This document shows, in pieces, positions 1-7,026 of a stretch of DNA of 8,578 nucleotides (position 1 is its first letter; each line of letters starts with the position of its first letter). This DNA comes from Maricaulis sp. (GTDB taxonomy: Bacteria; Pseudomonadota; Alphaproteobacteria; Caulobacterales; Maricaulaceae). The position numbers were made by a program, and so were the translations under genes. The stretch lies in the NCBI GenBank assembly GCA_002694345.1, contig NZLV01000142.1, forward strand, positions 1 to 8,578, in the 5' to 3' direction. The notes under the pieces were generated by a model. It searched no databases and was not told the DNA's origin. It saw nothing but the letters and a program-made list of their open reading frames with translations.

Positions 1-55
1 AGGCCATGGGAGTCCCGTCACGCAGGACAATCTGTCCCACGCTGTCACGTTCCAT
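1..55 (-). CDS. N-terminal fragment of a divergent gene, function unknown (cut by window edge)
   Basis: On the minus strand an ATG at 55-53 opens a frame with no stop to the window edge, reading MERDSVGQIVLRDGTPMA. A good Shine-Dalgarno sequence, AGGA (complement of 63-66), sits 7 nt before it. A head-to-head gene is a common arrangement beside a TetR regulator, which often controls its divergent neighbour. Eighteen codons are too few to assign a family, and a chance open frame of this length is possible. The support is the ribosome binding site, the geometry, and the absence of any other gene in this 163-nt stretch. No function is proposed. Confidence 0.4.
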   Translation of the reverse strand, partial: MERDSVGQIVLRDGTPMA

Positions 56-71
56 TGCTCGGTCCTGTCGG

Positions 72-84
72 ACGTGCAGCACGT
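72..84. promoter_or_regulatory. Perfect palindrome between divergent genes, candidate TetR-family operator
   Basis: ACGTGC-A-GCACGT is a perfect dyad with 6-bp arms around a single central base. It lies about 80 nt upstream of the TetR start and just upstream of the start proposed for the divergent minus-strand gene. TetR-family dimers usually bind palindromes of about this size near their own promoter, so this is the best operator candidate in the region. Two weaker dyads lie nearby: GGACA-ATC-TGTCC at 25-37 and GTCC-TGTC-GGAC at 62-73. That binding occurs here is inference only. Confidence 0.35.
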
Positions 85-163
85 GTCTCTCCCCGATGGC
101 CGTTTGTTTTCGGCCTTAGTGTGTCATATTGCTTTGACGGCAATCTTGTGAAAACTGAATCAT

Positions 164-772
164 ATGTCAACTTTGGAAACACAATCGGCCTCCAAAAAGC
201 CGAAGACAGCCCGTGGGGAGCGGACGCGGAAAAAGCTGCTGGAAGCAGCCGAAGGCGCGTTCGGGGAGAACGGATTTCATACGACTTCGATCGGCGATAT
301 TACCCGCCGCGCGTCGGTGGCCCTGGGAACTTTCTACGTTTATTTCGACTCAAAAGATGAAATATTCCGGGCGCTTGTTGCCCATATGGGGGAGATGACC
401 CGCAGCTGGATTGCCGACCGGGTCAAGACCGCCAGCGACCGCCTCGACGCCGAGTATCTCGGCCTGCTGGCCTATATCCAATTCGCCCGCGCCCACCCCA
501 ATCTCTACCGCATCATCGAGGAGTCACAATTCGTGGCACCTGATGCCTATCGGCTACACTATGACAGCTTCGCAGCGCGTTATGAGCGCAATCTGTCAGA
601 AGCGGCCGGTCGCGGGGAGATCAGTTCCGGTGACCAGTCGACCCGCGCCTGGGCGCTGATCGGGATGAGCGTGTTTCTCGGTCTACGCTACGGCATCTGG
701 GATCAGGAGCGTAGTGCGGAAGACGTCGCCCGCACGGCCGCCGACCTGATCGCCCACGGTCTCAACCAATAG
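164..772 (+). CDS. TetR/AcrR-family transcriptional regulator
   Basis: A 202-residue protein of typical TetR length. Residues about 20-68 form the TetR N-terminal DNA-binding domain: a helix with ..LLEAAEGAFGENGF, then TTSIGDITRRASVALGTFY as the helix-turn-helix, then VYFDSKDEIF, the family's usual YxYFxxKxxL-like signature. The rest (about 75-202) is the helical ligand-binding and dimerisation domain, which is too variable to name a ligand. The ATG at 164 is the first ATG in frame after an in-frame TGA at 149-151; the ribosome binding site is weak. The gene lies 18 nt upstream of an acyl-CoA ligase gene on the same strand, so it probably senses the acid or acyl-CoA handled by the operon and represses it. 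That is the usual logic of such pairs and is not shown by the sequence. Confidence 0.93.
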   Translation: MSTLETQSASKKPKTARGERTRKKLLEAAEGAFGENGFHTTSIGDITRRASVALGTFYVYFDSKDEIFRALVAHMGEMTRSWIADRVKTASDRLDAEYLGLLAYIQFARAHPNLYRIIEESQFVAPDAYRLHYDSFAARYERNLSEAAGRGEISSGDQSTRAWALIGMSVFLGLRYGIWDQERSAEDVARTAADLIAHGLNQ

Positions 773-790
773 CGCACACCCGGCAAGGCG

Positions 791-2302
791 ATGGACATCA
801 TCACCGATATTACCGCCCGCCGCGCGGCCCTCAGCCCCGATCACATCGCCTTCCATGATGTGATGACCGGGAGAGAGGTCAGTTATGGCGAACTGGACCG
901 GAACTGCTGCCAGGCGGCCGGCTTCCTGTCTGCGCGCGGCGTCAGGGCGGGCGACCGCGTCGGCGTACTGTGCCGCAACCGGGTCGAGTTCTTCGAGCTC
1001 CTGTTCGCCTGCGCCAAGCTGGGCGCCATCCTGGTTCCGCTGAACTGGCGCATGAGTGATCGTGAGTTGCGCGATCTCGTCAGCGACTGCACGCCCCGGC
1101 TCTGCCTGTCGGGCCGGGAAGACCGGGCTCTGGCGCAAAAGGCGCTGGCGGGCACCGGCATCGATCTCATTGATCTGGACCAGGAGTATGCACCCGCGCG
1201 TGATGCCGCCGAGCCCCATGACGGGCGTGAGGCCTGGCCCGGTGATGAAACCTGGTACCTGATCTACACATCCGGCACGACGGGCCGCCCCAAGGGGGTC
1301 ATCCAGACCTACCGGATGGCACAAGTGAATGCGTTCAACATCACGCAGGCCACCGGCCTGTCCGCGTCCGATTCAACCCTCAACTTCCTGCCCCTATTCC
1401 ACACGGCCGGGATCAATCTGCATACCCTGCCGACCCTCTTCGCCGGCGGCCGGGTTCACATCCTGCCCGGCTTTGAGCCCGGACCACTCCTGGCCCTGGT
1501 CCAGTCCGGCCAGCTGGACGTGCTGCTCGCCGTCCCCTCCGTATTCCGGGAACTGATCCTGCATCCCGATTTCGAGACGACCGACCTGACACGAACCCGG
1601 CATTGGGCCAGCGGCGGCGCGCCCTTGCCCGACGCCATCGTGACGGCCTTTGCCGAACGTGGCGCCCGCCTGTGCAACGGGTTCGGCATGACTGAAACGG
1701 GTCCCACCGCCTTCCTGGCCGACCCGGCCGATGCGCTGAGCCATATCGGTTCCGTGGGCAAGACCCAGCCCCTTGTCGACGCCCGCATCGCCGCTCCGGA
1801 TGGCCGCATCCTGCCGCCCGGCGAGATCGGGGAGGTGCAGTTCTTCGGCCCCGGCCTGACACCGGGCTATTGGCAACGCCCTGCAGAAACCGCCGAGCTG
1901 TTCACCGATGATGGCTGGCTGCGCAGCGGCGATTTGGGACGGATCGACGCCGAAGGCCATGGCTATGTCGTGGGACGCATCAAGGAGATGTATATCTCCG
2001 GCGGCGAGAACGTGTATCCGATCGAGATCGAACAGGTGCTCGACGAGCATCCCGACATCCTTGAAGCCGCCGTTCGCGGCGTGGACGACCCCAAATGGGG
2101 AGAGGTCGGGTGTGCCTATGTCCGCATCCGCCCCGGATCCGGTCTGACACAGGAAGGGATCACTCGCTGGTGCCGGGACCACCTGGCCGCCTACAAGACC
2201 CCCCGCCACATCCTGATCTGTGACGACCTTCCGCGCACCTCCGCCGGCAAGATCCAGAAACACCTCCTGCCCTTGCCGCAGATCGATTCAGGCGCCCCAT
2301 AG
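791..2302 (+). CDS. Acyl-CoA synthetase / AMP-dependent carboxylate-CoA ligase
   Basis: A 503-residue class I adenylate-forming enzyme (ANL superfamily) that joins a carboxylic acid to CoA through an acyl-AMP intermediate. All core motifs are present in order: the P-loop-like YTSGTTGRPKG at 159-169, the NGFGMTETG adenine/acyl-AMP motif at 296-304, the SGD motif at 379-381 with the ribose-binding aspartate D381, hinge residues around R396-K398, the GGENVYP motif at 404-410, and the C-terminal TSAGKIQK with adenylation lysine K487. The lid domain (about 400-503) is therefore complete and the enzyme should be active. The length and N-terminus (MDIITDITARRAAL) fit short fatty-acyl or aromatic-acyl CoA ligases of the FadD/feruloyl-CoA synthetase type. 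The substrate cannot be read from the sequence. A purine-rich AAGG lies unusually close (2 nt) to the ATG. It is likely cotranscribed with the TetR gene upstream and the flavoprotein gene downstream. Confidence 0.93.
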   Translation: MDIITDITARRAALSPDHIAFHDVMTGREVSYGELDRNCCQAAGFLSARGVRAGDRVGVLCRNRVEFFELLFACAKLGAILVPLNWRMSDRELRDLVSDCTPRLCLSGREDRALAQKALAGTGIDLIDLDQEYAPARDAAEPHDGREAWPGDETWYLIYTSGTTGRPKGVIQTYRMAQVNAFNITQATGLSASDSTLNFLPLFHTAGINLHTLPTLFAGGRVHILPGFEPGPLLALVQSGQLDVLLAVPSVFRELILHPDFETTDLTRTRHWASGGAPLPDAIVTAFAERGARLCNGFGMTETGPTAFLADPADALSHIGSVGKTQPLVDARIAAPDGRILPPGEIGEVQFFGPGLTPGYWQRPAETAELFTDDGWLRSGDLGRIDAEGHGYVVGRIKEMYISGGENVYPIEIEQVLDEHPDILEAAVRGVDDPKWGEVGCAYVRIRPGSGLTQEGITRWCRDHLAAYKTPRHILICDDLPRTSAGKIQKHLLPLPQIDSGAP

Positions 2303-2359
2303 GGCCGGCAAACGCTTGGGTTGATTGCCTTGTTCGCATCCCTGTGGACACATGACGCC

Positions 2360-3991
2360 ATGACAGCTGCGCTCAAAACTGCCCAACGGACCGCCGAAAC
2401 CGACATCATTCTCATCGGAGGTGGCCATAACGGCCTCGTCTGTGCCGCCTATCTGGCCCGGTCAGGCCTGTCCGTCACCGTGCTGGAACGGCGTTCCGTC
2501 CTCGGCGGCGCTGCCGTGACCGAGGAATTCCATCCCGGTTTCCGCAATTCGGTGGCGTCCTACACGGTCTCCCTGCTCAACCCGAAGGTCATCGCCGATC
2601 TGGATCTGCACCGGCACGGATTGAGAATCGTCGAACGCAAGATCGGCAATTTCCTGCCGCTGGAGGGAGATTATCTGCTGGCCGGAGACGGTCTGACGCA
2701 GTCTGAAGTGGCGCGCTTCTCTGCCCGGGATGCCGAACGGCTGCCGGCCTATGAGAGCCGACTGGAAACGATCGCCGACACGCTGCGCAGCCTGGTCCTG
2801 GAAACGCCGCCCAATCTGCATCAGGGCGGCTGGGCCGGTGCCCTGCCCGAATTGCTGAAAACCGCCGGGCTGGGCTCCCGGCTGAGCGGCCTGTCCATGA
2901 CCGCCAAACGGGACCTGCTCGACCTGTTCTCGAAATCCGCGGGTGACTGGCTGGATGGCTGGTTTGAGAGCGATCCGATCAAGGCCCTGTTCGGCTTTGA
3001 CAGCATTGTCGGCAATTATGCCAGCCCCTACACGCCGGGCAGTGCCTACGTTCTGCTCCACCATTTGTTCGGGGAAGTGAATGGCAAGAAGGGCGCCTGG
3101 GGTCACGCCATTGGCGGCATGGGCGCGATCACCCAGGCCATGGCCGCTGCCTGCCGCGAAGCCGGCGTCGATCTGAGAACCGATACCCCGGTCAGCTCTG
3201 TCCTGACGGAGAACGGCCGCGCCTGTGGCGTGGAGCTGGAAGACGGTACGGTTCTGACGTCGCGCGCTGTGGTCTCGAACCTCAATCCGAAACTCCTGTT
3301 CTCACGCCTGGTCGAACCGGACGATCTGCCGGACGACTTCCGGGAACGCATTGACCATTATCGCTGCGGCTCCGGGACTTTCCGGATGAATGTCGCCCTG
3401 TCGGACCTGCCCCGCTTCACCTGCAAACCGGAACCGGGTGACCATTTGACGGCCGGCATCATCTTGGCGCCCAGCCTCGACTATATGGACAAGGCCTGGC
3501 TGGACGCCCGGCGCGATGGCTGGTCGCGCGAGCCGATTGTTGAAATGCTCATCCCCTCCACCCTGGATACGACGCTCGCCCCGCCGGGCCAGCATGTCGC
3601 CAGCCTGTTCTGCCAGCACGTCGCTCCTGAATTGCCTGACGGCAGGGACTGGGACGATCATCGCGAGACGGTAGCGGATCTGATGATCGACACGGTGGAT
3701 CGCTGGGCTCCGGGCTTCCGCGATCTGGTTGTGGGAAGGCAGATCCACTCCCCCAAGGATCTGGAACGCAAATTCGGTCTGGTTGGCGGCGACATCTTCC
3801 ACGGCGCGCTGAGCCTGGACCAGCTGTTCTCGGCCCGCCCGGTGCTGGGTCATGCCGACCACCGCTCCCCGATCAAAGGGCTATATCAATGCGGGTCCGG
3901 CACCCATCCCGGCGGCGGTGTCACCGGTGCGCCCGGCCACAATGCCGCACGGGAAGTCCTCAAGGATTTCGGCCGGCGCATGCCCCGATAA
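2360..3991 (+). CDS. FAD-dependent oxidoreductase, PYROXD2-like / phytoene-desaturase-like family
   Basis: From the ATG at 2360 the product is 543 residues. It opens with a Rossmann FAD-binding motif DIILIGGGHNGLVCAAYL (GGGHNG at 20-25), then ERRSVLGGAAVTEE, in which the acidic residue ends the second strand and should hold the FAD ribose. It closes with the flavin-contacting segment GLYQCGSGTHPGGGVTGAPG (from about residue 507). The HNGLV, LGGAAVTEE, ASYTVSLLNP and HPGGGV stretches and the length match the PYROXD2 branch of the phytoene dehydrogenase-like flavoproteins (COG1233) rather than true carotenoid desaturases. No signal peptide or membrane segment is evident. The substrate is unknown; the adjacent acyl-CoA ligase suggests an acyl or lipid-derived compound. 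An in-frame TTG at 2321 would add 13 residues (MIALFASLWTHDA) that fall outside the conserved fold, so the ATG is preferred. The stop codon lies inside the terminator of the convergent operon. Confidence 0.88.
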   Translation: MTAALKTAQRTAETDIILIGGGHNGLVCAAYLARSGLSVTVLERRSVLGGAAVTEEFHPGFRNSVASYTVSLLNPKVIADLDLHRHGLRIVERKIGNFLPLEGDYLLAGDGLTQSEVARFSARDAERLPAYESRLETIADTLRSLVLETPPNLHQGGWAGALPELLKTAGLGSRLSGLSMTAKRDLLDLFSKSAGDWLDGWFESDPIKALFGFDSIVGNYASPYTPGSAYVLLHHLFGEVNGKKGAWGHAIGGMGAITQAMAAACREAGVDLRTDTPVSSVLTENGRACGVELEDGTVLTSRAVVSNLNPKLLFSRLVEPDDLPDDFRERIDHYRCGSGTFRMNVALSDLPRFTCKPEPGDHLTAGIILAPSLDYMDKAWLDARRDGWSREPIVEMLIPSTLDTTLAPPGQHVASLFCQHVAPELPDGRDWDDHRETVADLMIDTVDRWAPGFRDLVVGRQIHSPKDLERKFGLVGGDIFHGALSLDQLFSARPVLGHADHRSPIKGLYQCGSGTHPGGGVTGAPGHNAAREVLKDFGRRMPR

Positions 3992-4024
3992 AAAAGAGAC
4001 CGGACAGGAAACCTGCCCGGTCTT
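3990..4024 (-). terminator. Intrinsic terminator of the uronate operon
   Basis: Arms at 3997-4008 and 4012-4023 enclose a 3-nt loop, and a run of six A (3990-3995) follows two bases outside the left arm. Read on the minus strand this is a 12-bp stem, a TTT loop, then CTTTTTT: the standard Rho-independent form, about 23 nt after the kduD stop. On the minus strand the single odd pair (4004 with 4016) is a G-U wobble, so the stem is fully paired. On the plus strand the same position is an A-C mismatch and no T-run follows. The element is thus built for the minus-strand transcript. Its T-tract overlaps the TAA of the convergent flavoprotein gene. Confidence 0.88.
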
Positions 4025-4046
4025 GAGGGGATGATATATCCGGCGC

Positions 4047-4802
4047 CTAGCGGGCCAGCCAACCGCCATCGACGGCCAGAACCGTACCCTGGACATAGTC
4101 GGATGCGGCAGACGCCAGGAAGACAGCCGCGCCGCCCAGATCCTTGGGATCGCCCCAGCGGCCTGCCGGGATGCGCTCGAGGATCTGCTTGTTACGGTCC
4201 TCGTCAGCCTGCAGGGCCGCGGTGTTGTTGGTCGCGAAATAGCCCGGCGCAATGGCATTCACATTGATGCCCTTGGCCGCCCACTCATTGGCCAGAAGCT
4301 TGGTCAGCCCGGCAATCGCGCTCTTGGACGAGGTGTAGGACGCCACCCGGATACCGCCCTGGAAAGACAGCATGGAAGCGATATTGATGATCTTGCCACC
4401 GCCCGCCGGGATCATGCGCTTGGCTGCCGCCTGACACAGGAAGAAGGCCGACTTGATATTCACGTCCATCACGCTGTCCCAATCGTCTTCGGTGAAGTCG
4501 ATTGCGTCATTGCGGCGGATGATGCCCGCATTGTTGACGAGAATGTCGATGGACCCGGCCTTCTCAACCGTTTCGGCCACCACATCCTCGACGCAGGACG
4601 GATTGGAGAAATCCGCCTTCACCTCAAAGAAGCGACGACCGAGCGCTTCCACTGCCTGATCGGTTTCCGCTGCACTGGACCGCCCGGCGACAGCAATGTC
4701 GGCGCCGGCTTGCGCCAGCGCCACGGCCATGCCCTGACCCAGACCGGTATTGCCACCGGTGACCAGGGCGACCTTGCCTTCAAGGTTGAATGGATTGCTC
4801 AT
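4047..4802 (-). CDS. kduD: 2-dehydro-3-deoxy-D-gluconate 5-dehydrogenase (KduD), short-chain dehydrogenase
   Basis: A 251-residue classical short-chain dehydrogenase/reductase. It reduces 2,5-diketo-3-deoxygluconate to KDG in the cytoplasm with NAD(P)H. Visible elements are the cofactor motif TGGNTGLG at 15-22, NNAG at 90-93, structural N115, and the catalytic S143, Y156 and K160. KduD-specific stretches NIKSAFF, KIINIASMLSFQGGIRV, NVNAIAPGYFATNNT, RIPAGRWG and the terminal VDGGWLAR closely resemble E. coli KduD as I recall it, so the assignment is firmer than a generic SDR call. D64 in VKADFS is the usual adenine-contacting aspartate. A GGAGA ribosome binding site (complement of 4808-4812) stands 5 nt before the ATG. 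It is the last gene of the minus-strand operon, 42 nt after the DhuI-like isomerase that would supply its substrate. In the GAG/unsaturated-uronate literature the equivalent enzyme is called DhuD. Confidence 0.95.
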   Translation of the reverse strand: MSNPFNLEGKVALVTGGNTGLGQGMAVALAQAGADIAVAGRSSAAETDQAVEALGRRFFEVKADFSNPSCVEDVVAETVEKAGSIDILVNNAGIIRRNDAIDFTEDDWDSVMDVNIKSAFFLCQAAAKRMIPAGGGKIINIASMLSFQGGIRVASYTSSKSAIAGLTKLLANEWAAKGINVNAIAPGYFATNNTAALQADEDRNKQILERIPAGRWGDPKDLGGAAVFLASAASDYVQGTVLAVDGGWLAR

Positions 4803-4844
4803 GGATGTCTCCGTCTCTGTCCGGCTTTCCGCGCGGTTCCGGCC

Positions 4845-5483
4845 TCAGGCCAGCACGCCGCGGATATAGTCGGCGATGGCCTCGTCCTGGCAATTGGCGA
4901 AGAAGTATTCCTGGAACTTTTCACCCGCGATCGCGGCCTTGAGCAGGTCCTGATCGACCGTCTTCAGCACGGTCAGCATGTCATGGCAGGACGCAGCTTT
5001 GAGATCGGTGAGAACGCCGCGGTTCTTGGCCATGATCGCGGCCCGTTCCTTGGGATAGCCGGCACCGGCCTCAAACTCGAAGATCTTGCGGTAGCAGTCC
5101 TGAAGGTTCAGTTCCGCAGCCCAGCCAAAGCCCTTGGCATAGGGCATGGAAATGGCATTGCCGGCATTGATCTGGCCAAACAGGAAGGCGTCGGTCGGAT
5201 CGATGATGAGACCACAGAACACGCCCGGCATGGAGTTGGCGGCCAGATTGGAACCCATCCCGGTGCCACATCCCGTGACCACGAAATCGGCGGCCTTGGA
5301 ATTGATCAAAAGGCCTGCCAGCAGACCGTTCATCACATAGGTCAGGGAGGCTTTGTCTTCCGGCGTGTACATGCCGTAGTGGAAGACTTCATGGCCCAGC
5401 GGTTCGGCGACGGCCTTCAGCGCGTCGTGGACGATTTCGCTCTTGGCGGCCTGGCTGTTTTCGATGATGAGCGCGATCTTCAT
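4845..5483 (-). CDS. dhuI: RpiB/LacA/LacB-family isomerase, probable DhuI (4-deoxy-L-threo-5-hexosulose-uronate ketol-isomerase)
   Basis: A 212-residue protein with a RpiB-type core: MKIALIIENS at the N-terminus and VVTGCGTGMGSNLAANS at 68-84, in which C72 corresponds to the catalytic cysteine of RpiB. It is longer than ribose-5-phosphate isomerase B (about 150 residues), with a C-terminal extension ending in KFQEYFFANCQDEAIADYI. This length and the stretches DPTDAFLFGQINAGNA, PYAKGFGWAAEL and LKTVDQDLL match my recollection of streptococcal DhuI, a RpiB-fold enzyme that isomerises the 4-deoxy-5-keto-uronate formed from unsaturated uronates to 2,5-diketo-3-deoxygluconate. It sits between uxaC (14 nt upstream) and kduD, whose substrate it would make, and no kduI-type cupin is present in this window. 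Databases often label such proteins only as a sugar-phosphate isomerase or RpiB. The family is certain; the DhuI activity is a strong inference from similarity and context. Confidence 0.85.
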   Translation of the reverse strand: MKIALIIENSQAAKSEIVHDALKAVAEPLGHEVFHYGMYTPEDKASLTYVMNGLLAGLLINSKAADFVVTGCGTGMGSNLAANSMPGVFCGLIIDPTDAFLFGQINAGNAISMPYAKGFGWAAELNLQDCYRKIFEFEAGAGYPKERAAIMAKNRGVLTDLKAASCHDMLTVLKTVDQDLLKAAIAGEKFQEYFFANCQDEAIADYIRGVLA

Positions 5484-5490
5484 GGGAATA

Positions 5491-5494
5491 TCCT
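5491..5494 (-). promoter_or_regulatory. Ribosome binding site of the DhuI-like gene
   Basis: AGGA on the minus strand, 7 nt before the ATG of the isomerase gene. It falls within the 14-nt gap after the uxaC stop codon, so ribosomes finishing uxaC are well placed to re-initiate. This supports cotranscription and fixes the start of the isomerase gene. Confidence 0.7.
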
Positions 5495-5497
5495 GTC

Positions 5498-6922
5498 TCA
5501 GTTTGTTGCGTCGAGTTTGTAGGCGCGTTTCGCCAGATTATAGGAAAGGTCGGTGATCAGGTCGGCGGCTTCGTCCTCGGCGAGGCGGTGCTCTGCCACG
5601 AGACCGGCCAGGAAAGCGCAATCCACCCGTCGCGCCATGTCATGGCGTGCCGGAATGGAGAGGAAGGCGCGTGTGTCGTCATTGAAGCCGACCGTATTGT
5701 AGAAGCCCGCGGTTTCCGTCGTCTGTTTGCGGAAACGCATCATGCCTTCCGGACTGTCATGGAACCACCAGGCCGGGCCCAGCTTCAGGACGGGGTAGTG
5801 CCCGGCCAGGGGCGCGAGCTCGCGCGTATAGCTGGTCTCGTCGAGCGTGAAGAGGATGATGTCGAGATCCGGCTCATTGCCGAACCGGTCGAGCAGGGGC
5901 TTCAGCGCATGGACATAATCCGTGCGGGACGGGATGTCGGCCCCCTTGTCGCGGCCATGGGAGGCGAACAGGGCCGCATTGTGGTTGCGGAAAGAACCGG
6001 GATGGATCTGCATGACCAGACCGTCCTCCAGGCTCATCGCCGCCATCTCGGTCAGCATTTGCGCCCGGAAAAGTTCCGCATCCCCCTCGCGGGCCTTGCC
6101 GCCGACGATGCGGTCGAACAGGGCCTCGGCCTCGCCGGGGTCAAGATCTGCCGTCGCGGCGGTGGGATGGCCGTGATCCGTTGACGTCGCGCCAGCGGCC
6201 ATGAAGTCGACCCGGCGCTGACGATGCGCGGCAAGATAGCCGCGCCAGGTAAAGGCATCTTCGCCCGTCACATCGCCGAACTGCTCCAGGGACGCGCGGA
6301 AATCCTCGTAATCGGCATCGACGACCGGATCAGGACGATAGGCGGTGACCACCCGGCCTTTCCAGCCGCTCGACGCAATGGCGTGGTGGTGATCCAGCGT
6401 ATCGGTTGGCGATTCCGTAGTCGCCAAGAGCTCGATATTGAAGCGATCGAACAACGCGCGGGGTCGGAAGGCCTCGGTCTTCAAGGCCGCATCAACCGTG
6501 TCATAGATGGCGTCGGCCGTGTCCCCGGCCAGGCGTTCCTCGATCCCGAACACTTCACCCAGAACATGGTTCATCCACATCGCTGACGGGGTTCCACGGA
6601 AGAGATGGAAATTCCGCGCAAACAGACGCCAGGCCTCTCGGGAATCGATATCCGGCTTGCCCGACTTCGACGGCACGCCCAGCGAGGCCAGGCTTATCCC
6701 CTGGCTGTAGAGCATGCGGTACAGATAGTGGTCCGGGGCCAGGAACAGATCAGCCGGGCTGTCAAACGGCTCGTTTCCTGAAAACCAGCGCGGATCGGTA
6801 TGGCCATGCGGGGAAAAGATCGGCAGGTCCTTCACGGACGCATACAGCTCGCGCGCAATCGCGCGTGTCGCCGGGTCGGCCGGGAATAACCGGTCTTCGT
6901 GAAGCTGCGGGGTTGCAGGCAT
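5498..6922 (-). CDS. uxaC: Uronate isomerase (glucuronate/galacturonate isomerase)
   Basis: A 474-residue member of the UxaC branch of the amidohydrolase superfamily (usual length about 470). It interconverts D-glucuronate with D-fructuronate and D-galacturonate with D-tagaturonate. The metal-binding HxH motif appears as SPHGHTD (H39, H41), the form found in Caulobacter-type enzymes rather than the YHCHL of E. coli. Further conserved stretches are TTESPTDTLDHH, MQIHPGSFRNHN, ILFTLDETSYTRELAPLAGHYP, the GPAWWFHDSPEGM segment (W385, W386), and GFNDDTRAFLSIPARHDMARR at about 412-432, which carries the strand-8 aspartate. The ATG at 6922 gives a family-like N-terminus (LHEDRLFPADPATR); its ribosome binding site is weak. 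First structural gene of the minus-strand operon; the candidate operator lies 35 nt upstream. It leads into the saturated-uronate branch completed by the divergent uxaA. Confidence 0.96.
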   Translation of the reverse strand: MPATPQLHEDRLFPADPATRAIARELYASVKDLPIFSPHGHTDPRWFSGNEPFDSPADLFLAPDHYLYRMLYSQGISLASLGVPSKSGKPDIDSREAWRLFARNFHLFRGTPSAMWMNHVLGEVFGIEERLAGDTADAIYDTVDAALKTEAFRPRALFDRFNIELLATTESPTDTLDHHHAIASSGWKGRVVTAYRPDPVVDADYEDFRASLEQFGDVTGEDAFTWRGYLAAHRQRRVDFMAAGATSTDHGHPTAATADLDPGEAEALFDRIVGGKAREGDAELFRAQMLTEMAAMSLEDGLVMQIHPGSFRNHNAALFASHGRDKGADIPSRTDYVHALKPLLDRFGNEPDLDIILFTLDETSYTRELAPLAGHYPVLKLGPAWWFHDSPEGMMRFRKQTTETAGFYNTVGFNDDTRAFLSIPARHDMARRVDCAFLAGLVAEHRLAEDEAADLITDLSYNLAKRAYKLDATN

Positions 6923-6955
6923 TGAACGGGCCGTTTCTGGCTAGATCCTGGCCGG

Positions 6956-6984
6956 AAGGTAACCGGTGTCATTTCGAACATCAA
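6956..6984 (-). promoter_or_regulatory. Candidate uxaC promoter with operator in the spacer
   Basis: On the minus strand TTGATG (6984-6979) and TACCTT (6961-6956) are separated by 17 nt and could act as -35 and -10 elements (4 of 6 and 3 of 6 matches to the sigma-70 consensus). The shared operator overlaps the spacer and the first bases of the -10 box, so bound repressor would block polymerase. The matches are weak, and the call rests partly on the parallel arrangement before uxaA. Confidence 0.35.
6958..6974 (-). promoter_or_regulatory. Probable LacI-family operator upstream of uxaC
   Basis: Read on the minus strand, AAATGACACCGGTTACC is identical over 17 nt to the site before uxaA. It points toward uxaC and ends 35 nt before its ATG. 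The centre ACC|GGT is dyad-symmetric with a CG at the axis, as is typical of LacI-family sites. It lies in the 104-nt gap between the LacI-type gene and uxaC, so it can control the uxaC-dhuI-kduD operon separately from the regulator gene. The identity is seen directly; binding by the neighbouring LacI protein is inference. Confidence 0.82.
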
Positions 6985-7026
6985 CCGGCGCGATCAGGAT
7001 TCTGACCCAGCGTCCGACCGAACGGA

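Noticed and set aside
55..360. 101-codon plus-strand frame overlapping the start of the TetR gene
   Set aside because: Runs out of frame through the TetR DNA-binding domain; translation looks like random coding.
1394..2263. 289-codon minus-strand frame inside the acyl-CoA ligase gene
   Set aside because: Antisense shadow of a gene with all ANL motifs; its composition is rich in Gly/Ala/Arg/Gln without family features.
2360..3991. Annotation as phytoene desaturase in a carotenoid pathway
   Set aside because: No carotenoid genes are nearby, and the HNGLV, GGAAVTEE and HPGGGV stretches fit the PYROXD2-like branch better.
4845..5483. Annotation as ribose-5-phosphate isomerase B
   Set aside because: The protein is about 60 residues longer than RpiB, carries a distinct C-terminal extension, and sits between uxaC and kduD with no pentose genes nearby.
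4710..5522. 270-codon plus-strand frame across the kduD-dhuI junction
   Set aside because: Spans two well-identified minus-strand genes and their gap; no plausible product.
6992..7007. Small hairpin GATCAG-GATT-CTGACC after the LacI-family stop codon, as a possible terminator
   Set aside because: The stem is only 6 bp with a mismatch or wobble and no T-run follows on the minus strand.
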